Shown here piece after piece: positions 14,220 to 20,889 of a DNA stretch of 20,889 nucleotides. A program made the translations under genes and the position numbers. This DNA comes from a bacterium (GTDB taxonomy: Bacteria; Babelota; Babeliae; Babelales; JABDEC01), in the NCBI GenBank assembly GCA_947481115.1, contig CANKEI010000013.1, positions 1 through 20,889 of the forward strand, given 5' to 3'. How positions within the stretch are numbered: the stretch's first letter is position 1; the number at the start of each line of letters is the position of its first letter. A model generated the notes under the pieces. The model did no database searches. It saw only the letters and a program-made list of their open reading frames with translations, and had not been told where the DNA came from.

Positions 14220-16523
14220 TTAAAATGGGTCAAATTCCGGTTCGACAACTGGGTCATCACCACCACCACTATATGCTATGCTGTCAGAAACAACTATAGT
14301 TGCTAAGTCTTGTAATCTTTGCGCTAGGCCGGCCGCATAATCTTCAGAAGCTATATCCACACCGTTCATCCAACCACGCTGCGCTGCCGCAAAATTGCCT
14401 CCATTTGCCTCAATTAATGCTTTACCACGCGCTACTAATGCAGCCCTTTGAGAACTCATAATTTTAGTGATTAAAGTACCCGGCCCATTTTCTCCAAAAA
14501 AGCGTGCTCCGCCACCATCTGCTTGTAATGCTGCAATCACCACTTTAGGGTTACCACCTTCAAATAAGTCCCATGACACTCGCCCACCTTGATAAACATT
14601 TTCATTAAACATCTTGCCTAATTCAGCACCAACATCATTATCGGTGGCACCTTTAATGCCACGAGCTGCCAAACGCAATTCGGCAAAACTCACTAATTCT
14701 CTAATCGTATCTGAAGTGAGCGCCACTCTTAATTCTTCTAAACTACTAATTTTATTAATAATTGTTGCGCGTGCAAGCTCAACTTCTACTTTTGATGACA
14801 TAATTGTACCTATTGATTCCTCCATAGCGGCCATTTGGGACGGTTTAAAGACTTCACTAATAGTTTTAGCACCATTAACTGCCCGAAGAACACTATCAAT
14901 TTGTGCTCTGACACCATTAGTGATTATTTGAGCGATTAGTCTACCTTGCGAATCTCTAATAAAAATTCGATTCTCATCATCGCCAACGCCCTGAATACCA
15001 CGATATCCAAGTTCACCCCACTTGCTAAAATCTATATTTTGCCTACGACCAATTTGCCTGATCCTATTTACCAGAGTGTTAAAGGCTCTAACCGTGCCAT
15101 CTTTTGCTTGCGTTAACCAACCTCTTTTGCCAGCATAAATTAACAAGCCTAAACCAGCTAAAGCGCCTGCCCCAGTTTCAAAATCTTCAATCGATACACC
15201 AGATCCCCATGTTGCGGCCTCTTCCATACAAACGCGATAGAGCCCATCGCAAATCATAGTGACGTCAGAGCCGCCATTTTCTGCACCAGAACAACATTGC
15301 GAACTGCTATCACAATGATTATATTTCAAAGCACTAGTTAAACTGGATGTTGAACCCTGAATACAACACCGTCCAGTGCCAATACCAGTAAAATTAGTGG
15401 GATAAATACAAGTTGCAGCACTGCCAACCAATTCAGTGCTAGTTATAACACTCTTTAAATTAGTATTATTTAAATTTAGTTTAGCTAAGCTATTTTTTTC
15501 CAGCCCAGTTGAGCTAGTTAGACTAATATTTCTAGGGCTACTTGTTTTAGTTAAACTTTGATGAAGATTGCTCGGGTTAATATAGACTGATTCACAACTA
15601 CCATTGTCACAAATAAAACCATTTACGCAATCGTTACTAGTGATACAAATACCGCCAAGATCTGAGACACATGTTTCCTGCCCGGTACCATCATTACCGA
15701 CTGTAATTACTTGTGTTACAAGACAACAACTAGATCCCTTTAATGGCGCCTGCCCTGAAGGCGTACATGCTGCCAATGTACAAGTAGCTTTCGTATCGAA
15801 CGTTGCACAACTTAGCCCGTCAGCAGTTTTGGCTAAACAACATGGCCAACCAACTGTACTAATCGCGCCCGCTGCACAACTACAAGTTAGGTCAGCACCA
15901 CAATCTTCTGCAAATAAGCAGCTACTACCAGCTGGCACAGCGCTCGCTAATTGCATAGCCGTCACTAAATCACTCGCAATTTGCTGTTTTGTAGCCAATG
16001 CCGTTAGTTGCACAGGAGTTAATTGCGCTACAGATTGGTTATTTAAGTTAAATAAATTATTTAGCGCCCAATCAAGTGCTCTAAAATTTGGATTTTGATA
16101 ACTTGCGTTAGTAACTTGATTTTGCAAATTATGATTTTGATCACACGCTAAAATATTGGCTATTACAGTACTATCGAAATTATTTACAGCGGCCATCAAT
16201 GGCGTGATCCCACTAGCAGCTTGTGATGATAAATAAGTGCAATAATTGCTAGTAAAATCTGCAACATTAGTTGGCACAGCTACTTGCCAGTAGTTTATGG
16301 GCGTAGTCGTATTTATTGCTACGGCGCTCGTAATTTGTTGATATAAATCAGTGAGATTGCAGCCCACTGGCACCGTGCTAGAATTACAGCTGTTACTTTG
16401 CGCTTGTAAAGCAAGCTTACTATTACTTAATATTAATAATAGTACTAATACTCTGAATACTGCAGTAATCAGTGAACTTGAAACTTTTAAATAAAATTTT
16501 ACACTACGTTCTACCAACTGCAT
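14220..16523 (-). CDS. Large exported single-pass protein: ankyrin-like segment, Cys-rich modules, membrane helix, helical tail
   Basis: The ATG at 16523 (767 residues) follows GGAGGG by seven bases; a GTG at 16538 lacks such a site. The order is a signal peptide ending near LALQA; an ankyrin-like stretch (SGITPLMAAVNNFDSTVIAN and NPNFRALDWALNNL, about 125-170); cysteine modules such as CVSDLGGICITSNDCVNGFI and CCSGAENGG; a linker WGSGVSIEDFETG; and a membrane segment at about 450-467 ending in GKRGW. The roughly 300-residue tail has LEELRVALTSDTIRELVSFA from about 594. This tail domain matches the 194-aa protein (SFAELRLAARGIKGATDND versus RFASEILAADKGVPATPDA). Topology should be cysteine region outside, tail in the cytoplasm. 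The role is unknown; a surface or host-contact protein is my inference. It ends EPEFDPF. Confidence 0.8.
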   Translation of the reverse strand: MQLVERSVKFYLKVSSSLITAVFRVLVLLLILSNSKLALQAQSNSCNSSTVPVGCNLTDLYQQITSAVAINTTTPINYWQVAVPTNVADFTSNYCTYLSSQAASGITPLMAAVNNFDSTVIANILACDQNHNLQNQVTNASYQNPNFRALDWALNNLFNLNNQSVAQLTPVQLTALATKQQIASDLVTAMQLASAVPAGSSCLFAEDCGADLTCSCAAGAISTVGWPCCLAKTADGLSCATFDTKATCTLAACTPSGQAPLKGSSCCLVTQVITVGNDGTGQETCVSDLGGICITSNDCVNGFICDNGSCESVYINPSNLHQSLTKTSSPRNISLTSSTGLEKNSLAKLNLNNTNLKSVITSTELVGSAATCIYPTNFTGIGTGRCCIQGSTSSLTSALKYNHCDSSSQCCSGAENGGSDVTMICDGLYRVCMEEAATWGSGVSIEDFETGAGALAGLGLLIYAGKRGWLTQAKDGTVRAFNTLVNRIRQIGRRQNIDFSKWGELGYRGIQGVGDDENRIFIRDSQGRLIAQIITNGVRAQIDSVLRAVNGAKTISEVFKPSQMAAMEESIGTIMSSKVEVELARATIINKISSLEELRVALTSDTIRELVSFAELRLAARGIKGATDNDVGAELGKMFNENVYQGGRVSWDLFEGGNPKVVIAALQADGGGARFFGENGPGTLITKIMSSQRAALVARGKALIEANGGNFAAAQRGWMNGVDIASEDYAAGLAQRLQDLATIVVSDSIAYSGGGDDPVVEPEFDPF

Positions 16524-16530
16524 TAAACCA

Positions 16531-16536
16531 CCCTCC
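16531..16536 (-). promoter_or_regulatory. Strong Shine-Dalgarno GGAGGG for the 767-aa protein
   Basis: GGAGGG is seven bases before the ATG at 16523 and falls inside the region that the longer GTG start would translate. It decides for the ATG. Confidence 0.7.
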
Positions 16537-16618
16537 ACATCACCTAAAATCTTTAAAATTATTACATTCGCACTAAATTTATTTACAATAATTTTTTTTG
16601 CGTAAAACTCTATTTTTA

Positions 16619-16666
16619 ATCAAAGCAGGGCCCCAGATAAACTATTATCTATGACCCTGCTTTGAT
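16619..16666 (-). terminator. Hairpin terminator after the 194-aa gene
   Basis: ATCAAAGCAGGG (16619-16630) pairs perfectly with CCCTGCTTTGAT (16655-16666). The loop holds a second stem, AGATAA with TTATCT around ACTA. It lies about 70 bases beyond the stop at 16739 and upstream of the next gene, and is followed by AT-rich sequence. The U-run is poor on the minus strand (TTAAAAATAG), so it may be a transcript-stabilising or processing hairpin instead. The rest of the gap from 16539 to 16738 is AT-rich without other signal. Confidence 0.6.
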
Positions 16667-16738
16667 ATTTTATTAGCTATTTAATTTATTAATTTAACTA
16701 GCTAATTACAATCCAATTTATATCCACTTTTTAGTAGA

Positions 16739-17323
16739 TTACACAGCCTCATCATATGGTGAATTTTCTGGCTCTTCTCCTGGCGCTGAAGGAGCATAAC
16801 TAGGATCTCCAGTTGCCGCTGCGACTTCATAAGAAGTAGCTGCGCGAGCTTCAGCCGCTGAATCTGCATCAACCGCTGCGTTAATACCAGTACTTCTGTC
16901 TAACGCACCACTATAATTAGGCATAGACTCTAGCATAGCTTTACCACTAGCCCTTAAATTGGCCCTAAGACCAGCTGGGATTGGAGTACCATCGGCATTT
17001 AATAATAAAGTACCAACACCATTAAACCCAGAAGCTTCTAACACTGTGCCACCACCTTCGGCTGCCAAAGTATCTGTAACAGCTTTTGGCAATACACCTT
17101 CGGTTATTTCCGCAACTTGCTTCGCTATGGCATCAGGGGTTGCTGGTACACCCTTATCTGCTGCCAATATTTCACTAGCGAATCGGATGGTTCGCATAGC
17201 ATCTACGCCTTTAGGATCTTCAGCCACTTTAGCTGTAATATCCTCAAGAGTGCAAGTAGCGCCGAAAGCTTTAGCGCCAACACTCAAAAGAGCTGTAATC
17301 AGTAACAATTTTTTCATTTTCAT
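16739..17323 (-). CDS. Small exported protein, free-standing version of the neighbouring tail domain
   Basis: This 194-residue protein has a clean signal peptide (MKMKKLLLITALLSVGAKAF, cleavage probably after the next GA). GGAG lies eight bases before the ATG. The mature domain can be aligned by eye with the last 175 residues of the 767-aa protein. The pairs are LEDITAKVAEDP with LEELRVALTSDT, RFASEILAADKGVPATPDA with SFAELRLAARGIKGATDND, LPKAVTDTLAAEGGG with NPKVVIAALQADGGG, NGVGTL with NGPGTL, and LRANLRASGKAMLES with RAALVARGKALIEAN. It is alanine-rich, helical and acidic at the end (GEEPENSPYDEAV). In the large protein this domain is cytoplasmic, yet here it is exported. No known family is recognised. 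Confidence 0.75.
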   Translation of the reverse strand: MKMKKLLLITALLSVGAKAFGATCTLEDITAKVAEDPKGVDAMRTIRFASEILAADKGVPATPDAIAKQVAEITEGVLPKAVTDTLAAEGGGTVLEASGFNGVGTLLLNADGTPIPAGLRANLRASGKAMLESMPNYSGALDRSTGINAAVDADSAAEARAATSYEVAAATGDPSYAPSAPGEEPENSPYDEAV

Positions 17324-17416
17324 ATTATATACTCCATTCGTTTTTTGATTTATTTTTATTTTTTAATTTCTATCATCGCACCATGCGAAACAGATTTTTA
17401 ATACTCACCTTTTTAT

Positions 17417-17451
17417 GGTAGGGGCAAGAAGGTTTAAATCCTGTCCCCACC
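17417..17451 (-). other. GC-rich hairpin in the 3' region of the 546-aa gene
   Basis: GGTAGGGGCAAGAAGG (17417-17432) faces CCTGTCCCCACC (17440-17451) around TTTAAAT. The outer stem GGT-GGGG/CCCC-ACC has a one-base bulge and the inner stem is AGG/CCT. It begins 16 bases after the stop at 17468. No U-run follows on the minus strand, so it may protect the transcript's 3' end or be a weak terminator. The remaining 90 bases before the 194-aa gene are AT-rich. Confidence 0.45.
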
Positions 17452-17467
17452 TAGTTTTAATCAATTA

Positions 17468-19108
17468 TTAACCGCAATCATGGCCTGCGGCGCTGAGAAG
17501 CGGGTTGGTTTCTTCATGTGCCGCGACCTCAAGAGCTTCCGCTGCTTCGGGGCTAGTACCACCACCAGCACCACTACCACCAGGTGATGCTTCTCTGGCT
17601 GCTGCAATTTCTTCCGCAGTTAGTGTATAAGTAAATTTGCCCGTCTGCAGATCAAGCTTACCATTCTTTCCGTTAAGTTGCGCGTCCTGGAGGCGGCTAA
17701 TAGCTTTTTTCGCGGTGATTTCAGCCACATCTGCTTGTGCTAGCCTTACCTGTAGATTTTCGATTACGTCCGCCTGGCGCTTGCTTTCTTGGGCCATAAG
17801 TTTACCAGTAACCCGATTTTTAATCACCTTAAAAAACAAACCAGCAAACAAAATAATACCGAGGCCACTTCCTGCTACAGTCTCAGCATCTTCCGCTGAC
17901 CAACCAGATCCGGCGTTAGGCGTTAAACACGTATTGAAAAGCCAATCGCACACTGGTTGTTTTCCACTATCAAAATTCATTTCTGCTGAGGTACAACATT
18001 GTGATGAGGCCACGCATGGGCCACCTTGTTCGATATCTTTATCTGAAGAAATCGTGCAACATCTTGCAGTTCCCTCACCACATATAGCACCTGGTAAAAG
18101 CGAGCAAGCTTGAGCGGCTGTTTGACTACCTTCACAATAACCTGCTTGGCAAATTCCATTATTACATTCTAGCCCCTGTAAGCAATCGGTTTTGGTATCT
18201 TTACATGTACCACCTTCATTAGAAACACAAACCTGATCACCAGCATTATTAGTATTTATGCTACCAGCACAACATTTCGAAAAGTTAGGTGGCACTTGAC
18301 CGCCTACTGTACATGCCGCAGCTACACATTTACCAACCTGAGAACCAGCTGGCAAATTTTTCACTTTACAAAAACCACTAGCTGGCGGAACACTCTTACT
18401 CGCGCCATTAATACAGTTACAAATTAAACCATAATCACAATCAGCATCAAATGAGCAAGCACCATCGACTGCTGATGCAGCAGTGCCGCCTAAAGCAGTC
18501 ATAATACTTCTAATAATTTGTTGGCCGGCTTGACTACTATTAGCGAAGAGACTGTTCGCCCAATCGTAAGCAGTCCAATTGTAAACGCCATAGCCAGGCA
18601 TATTCGATAATTGATTCTGTAAATAATTCTGACTGTTGTCGCAAGCTCTAATGCTTGCAACTAATTCAAGATTAAGTTCCGCTGCCGCTGACATTAAAGC
18701 CGTTGTGCCACTTCCATCGGCACCTGGCGTTAAATACTGCCAATAAGGTTGACCGGTTGAAACGGTACCTTTAGGATTAGCACCCATAAATTGTGTTAGC
18801 GTAGGTATTGTTTTTACTTTCCAAGTGGTATCTAGCATGTATTGATAAATACCCGGTTTACCAACTGTACCATTTAAAATACACCCAGCTGGCAAAACTG
18901 TTGGTACACAGACACCATTACTATCTGCTATTTCATTTGCTATACAGCTAGCAGTCGTTTTACCACCGAGCGATTTTTCAGACTTAGCTTTAACTGCTGG
19001 CTTAGCATGCAGATTTGAATCTACACCCCCTAGTGCTAAGAGCAGCACTAGCAATTTTGTGATCTCCAATCGAGATCTGTGTATACTTTTAACTTCAAAA
19101 CGCTTCAT
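17468..19108 (-). CDS. Exported single-pass protein: ankyrin-like segment, Cys-rich modules, membrane helix, coiled-coil tail
   Basis: I start at the ATG 19108 (546 residues), nine bases after GGAGG; an ATG at 19117 abuts that site and is too close. A long basic N-region and the core LLVLLLALGG lead to a cleavage site near NLHA. Residues 120-195 contain ankyrin-like SGTTALMSAAAELNLELVAS and NWTAYDWANSL. Cysteine modules follow: CSFDADCDYGLICNC, CVSNEGGTCKDTKTDCLQGL, and CCTSAEM with CDWLFNTC. The linker is GSGWSAEDAETVAGSG and the helix GLGIILFAGLFF (about 413-429), with VIKNRVTGKL as stop-transfer. The tail has a heptad-like stretch (QADVIENLQVRLAQADVAEI), then YTLTAEEIAAAREAS, a Gly-Ser link, and ends HDCG. 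It is clearly paralogous to the 767-aa protein over the extracytoplasmic part, but the tails are different. Confidence 0.8.
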   Translation of the reverse strand: MKRFEVKSIHRSRLEITKLLVLLLALGGVDSNLHAKPAVKAKSEKSLGGKTTASCIANEIADSNGVCVPTVLPAGCILNGTVGKPGIYQYMLDTTWKVKTIPTLTQFMGANPKGTVSTGQPYWQYLTPGADGSGTTALMSAAAELNLELVASIRACDNSQNYLQNQLSNMPGYGVYNWTAYDWANSLFANSSQAGQQIIRSIMTALGGTAASAVDGACSFDADCDYGLICNCINGASKSVPPASGFCKVKNLPAGSQVGKCVAAACTVGGQVPPNFSKCCAGSINTNNAGDQVCVSNEGGTCKDTKTDCLQGLECNNGICQAGYCEGSQTAAQACSLLPGAICGEGTARCCTISSDKDIEQGGPCVASSQCCTSAEMNFDSGKQPVCDWLFNTCLTPNAGSGWSAEDAETVAGSGLGIILFAGLFFKVIKNRVTGKLMAQESKRQADVIENLQVRLAQADVAEITAKKAISRLQDAQLNGKNGKLDLQTGKFTYTLTAEEIAAAREASPGGSGAGGGTSPEAAEALEVAAHEETNPLLSAAGHDCG

Positions 19109-19117
19109 TTGCGTCAT

Positions 19118-19122
19118 CCTCC
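19118..19122 (-). promoter_or_regulatory. Shine-Dalgarno GGAGG deciding the 19108 start
   Basis: GGAGG directly abuts the upstream ATG (19117) and sits nine bases from the ATG at 19108. Only the second spacing is workable. A TATAAT lies just upstream (GAGTTATAATAATTATGGAGG region), but no -35 partner is convincing. Confidence 0.65.
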
Positions 19123-19298
19123 ATAATTATTATAACTCTACCTGCAACCAGACCATCTGATCATTAGGCAATACTTAATCCTAAATACAGCATAATACTT
19201 GCAGTTAACAAAAATCAATGGTTTAACTAAAAACTATTAAAAGTGAGATCTAGAGCGTATAATTTAGCTATAAATTTTATAAATTTAATGCATGAAAC

Positions 19299-19314
19299 TG
19301 CGCTATAAGCATGC
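19299..19314 (-). repeat. Conserved 16-mer at the stop codon, copy 1
   Basis: On the minus strand this reads GCATGCTTATAGCGCA and spans the last codons (Cys-Leu) and the TAG stop of the 330-aa gene. The next paralogue upstream has the same word with one base changed, also exactly at its stop. Confidence 0.7.
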
Positions 19315-20295
19315 CATTGATTCACCTTTTCCCAAAAGGCGCGAAGCTTCATTTGCACTATCTACTAAAGCCTTAGCCATTTCTGGGGTAAGTCTATGAT
19401 TTACAGGATCAGGAGCATTGCCTCCATTTGCAGCAGCCGTCTTTTTAAGAAGAGCTGCTTCGCCAGTTGGCATAGGAGTTCCAGATGGCGTTTTGCCATC
19501 GGCAGAATACTGAAGACCACTTCCTATAAAGTCCTGGTCATATTTTTCAGGGGCTCCTGAAAATACAAGAACCTTATACTGTTCTGATGTCATGTCTCCC
19601 AATTTTAATTGAACTTGTTTGTCACCAGAAGTCCACGTAGGGAGTTTATCTGCTGCCACAATTTTGCCGGCACGATTTTTAACAAATAAGAAAGCACCTA
19701 GGCCAATTGTTAATGCAATATAAACTAGGCCTTGCGTATCGGCAGCATCCCAATTATCAGTAGATAAATTTGAACCAATCTTGGGTGACATACAGCGCTG
19801 ATAAACCAAATCACACTGCATTTGAAAATTGGGCGTGCTATTTTCGGCACCAGTGCAACATTGCGAGTTACTAATACATGCAGCACCAGCTGTAGTGCTA
19901 GTAGTAGAACCAGGCAAGCAACATCTATTAGTACCAACACCACAAATTGCAGGCCCACCACTAACACTTTCATTAAGCAAACTACAAGCTTGAACCGCTG
20001 CCTGACCAGCCATGCAATAATTAGCTTCGCAGACATCATCAATACAAGTCAGTCCTTGCAAACAATCGCTTGACTTGATCGTATCTATACAAGAACCACC
20101 AACATCTGAAACGCAAACCTTTTGATCAATATTATTTAGATTCACATTGCCCGTACAACAACTTTTTCCGCTAATTGGAATTTGGCCACCACTTACACAA
20201 GTTACTGTCTGCGCACATAATGTTAAATTATTAAAGCTCGCTAATGTTAACAAACTACAATTAATTAAATATATCTTTTTTTTAACGACATGCAT
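19303..20295 (-). CDS. Exported single-pass Cys-rich protein lacking the ankyrin-like part
   Basis: This 330-residue paralogue has AGGAG nine bases before the ATG. Its signal peptide (MHVVKKKIYLINCSLLTLAS) leads to a probable cleavage near TLCA. It goes straight into the cysteine modules: CVSGGQIPISGKSCCTG, CVSDVGGSCIDT with DCLQGLTC, NRCCLPG, and ISNSQCCTGAENS with CDLVYQRCMSP. The ankyrin-like part of the two larger paralogues is absent. Then come the linker GSNLSTDNWDAAD, the membrane helix GLVYIALTIGLGAFLF and the stop-transfer VKNRAGKIVA. The tail (about 110 residues) carries NHRLTPEMAKALVDSANEAS, which recalls the LTAEEIA and ATPEELAEIL tail motifs of its neighbours, and ends SMACL. Function unknown. 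Confidence 0.8.
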   Translation of the reverse strand: MHVVKKKIYLINCSLLTLASFNNLTLCAQTVTCVSGGQIPISGKSCCTGNVNLNNIDQKVCVSDVGGSCIDTIKSSDCLQGLTCIDDVCEANYCMAGQAAVQACSLLNESVSGGPAICGVGTNRCCLPGSTTSTTAGAACISNSQCCTGAENSTPNFQMQCDLVYQRCMSPKIGSNLSTDNWDAADTQGLVYIALTIGLGAFLFVKNRAGKIVAADKLPTWTSGDKQVQLKLGDMTSEQYKVLVFSGAPEKYDQDFIGSGLQYSADGKTPSGTPMPTGEAALLKKTAAANGGNAPDPVNHRLTPEMAKALVDSANEASRLLGKGESMACL

Positions 20296-20364
20296 CGGTC
20301 ACAACTCCTACTAAAATTAACACGCTATATCCATTCGCTTTAATTCGTGTGCATTCTGCTAAAA

Positions 20365-20380
20365 TGCGCTATCAGCATGC
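20365..20380 (-). repeat. Conserved 16-mer at the stop codon, copy 2
   Basis: On the minus strand this reads GCATGCTGATAGCGCA and spans the final Cys codon and the TGA stop of the last gene. It differs from copy 1 by a single base, and that base is what makes or removes the stop; in both cases TAG follows in frame. Confidence 0.7.
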
Positions 20381-20889
20381 GTCCTCCATCGCAGTAATGC
20401 CTTTAGCTCTCGCAATACTGGTCGCGCGCAATGCTGCACTCTTTGAGGTAGCTAGAGGGGGACCATCACCAGGGCTACCGGCACTGGCTTTTAAAATTTC
20501 TGCTAATTCCTCTGGGGTAGCTTGTCTTTTGTAAAGAATGTTGGTTTCATCATCATAATAATAAATAAATACTAAACCTGGCTTTGTAGCTTCAGGGCTT
20601 CCGACTGCTGTCTCTAAATTTTTTAGAATTCTTACGATTCGTGTTCTTCCGAATCTCTGTATTCGCTTCGCTACAATTTCACCAGACTTAGCTTTCCAAG
20701 CTTTATACATTTTCCAACCTATTATCAGGAAAATAAATGAACCACCAGCACCACCAACTAGATCAGTTGCTTCCTCAACTGATACATTAATTCCTGACCC
20801 ATCATCCTGCTGGCATGTATTTCCTTGAGCTCCACCCCAAGCACATATAACGTTATTATCACCGCTACCATATTCACTTCGAGTACAAC
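20372..20889 (-). CDS. C-terminal part of a fourth Cys-rich single-pass paralogue, cut by the window edge
   Basis: The frame is open from 20889 down to the TGA at 20372, so an ATG at 20710 is internal and not the start. The upstream codons read CTRSEYGSGDNN, then ICAWGGAQGNTCQQDDG, then SGINVSVEEATDLVGG, a match to the GSGxSxEDxE linker of the neighbours. A membrane helix (GGSFIFLIIGW) and a basic stop-transfer (KMYKAWKAKSGEIVAKR) follow, equivalent to KNRxGKIVA in the paralogues. The tail has LYKRQATPEELAEILKASAG, parallel to the LTAEEIAAAREASPG of the 546-aa protein, a Gly/Pro link, and ends MEDAC. The signal peptide and cysteine modules should lie beyond the window. A 76-base gap separates it from the next gene. 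Confidence 0.75.
   Translation of the reverse strand, partial: CTRSEYGSGDNNVICAWGGAQGNTCQQDDGSGINVSVEEATDLVGGAGGSFIFLIIGWKMYKAWKAKSGEIVAKRIQRFGRTRIVRILKNLETAVGSPEATKPGLVFIYYYDDETNILYKRQATPEELAEILKASAGSPGDGPPLATSKSAALRATSIARAKGITAMEDAC

Noticed and set aside
15604..16098. 164-residue open frame on the plus strand opposite the 767-aa gene
   Set aside because: It lies wholly antisense to the cysteine-module region, has no ribosome binding site or family motif, and its composition follows from the opposite strand's Cys/Thr/Ser codons.
17637..18113. 158-residue open frame on the plus strand opposite the 546-aa gene
   Set aside because: Antisense shadow of a well-supported gene with signal peptide, Shine-Dalgarno sequence and paralogues.
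17468..20889. CaaX prenylation boxes at the protein C-termini
   Set aside because: The cysteines are at the last, second-last or third-last position, not fourth from the end as CaaX requires.

Overview
The window is a compact, AT-rich bacterial stretch using the standard code, with almost no intergenic space. I see no rRNA, tRNA, CRISPR array, insertion sequence or phage gene. Ordinary genes (peptidoglycan synthesis, queuosine salvage, tRNA/rRNA modification, a piece of an F-type ATP synthase, PLP-dependent sulfur metabolism) are interspersed with signal-peptide proteins I cannot assign to known families. Ankyrin-like segments in large secreted proteins, a queuosine transporter beside a Tgt with an altered base pocket, and overlapping genes suggest a host-associated or intracellular Gram-negative-type bacterium. 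Dependentiae (TM6) or a similar lineage would fit, but this is a guess from gene flavour and not something the sequence proves.

Layout. 1-3130: the end of a methyltransferase-like gene, a small secreted protein, and murB overlapping trhO. 3243-5148: a two-gene queuosine salvage operon (YhhQ-type transporter plus tgt). 5093-7356: a secreted protein, a SpoU/TrmH-family RNA methyltransferase and a TsaC/Sua5 protein. 7537-10979: a run of a divergent FolC, a small AtpI/AtpR-like membrane protein, ATP synthase subunit a, and an unusual subunit c made of four fused hairpins. The other ATP synthase genes are not here. 10962-13253: a GT4 glycosyltransferase with what looks like an in-frame palindromic repeat insertion, and a cystathionine beta-synthase/cysteine synthase-like enzyme, followed by a perfect 18-bp inverted repeat acting as a bidirectional terminator.

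13346-20889 is the accessory part: six consecutive minus-strand genes for exported proteins. Four (767, 546, 330 aa and one cut by the window edge) share one plan: signal peptide, optional ankyrin-like segment, disulfide-type cysteine modules, a short GSGxSxEDxE-like linker, one membrane segment, a basic stop-transfer KNRxGK-like stretch and a variable tail. Two smaller secreted proteins (241 and 194 aa) look like free-standing versions of the tail domain of the 767-aa protein. I regard this array as the best candidate for an undescribed system, probably a surface or host-interaction protein family.

A further pattern crosses the window: most genes for exported proteins, including every complete one in the terminal array, have a clear Shine-Dalgarno sequence (GGAG/GGAGG), while most housekeeping genes have none I can see.
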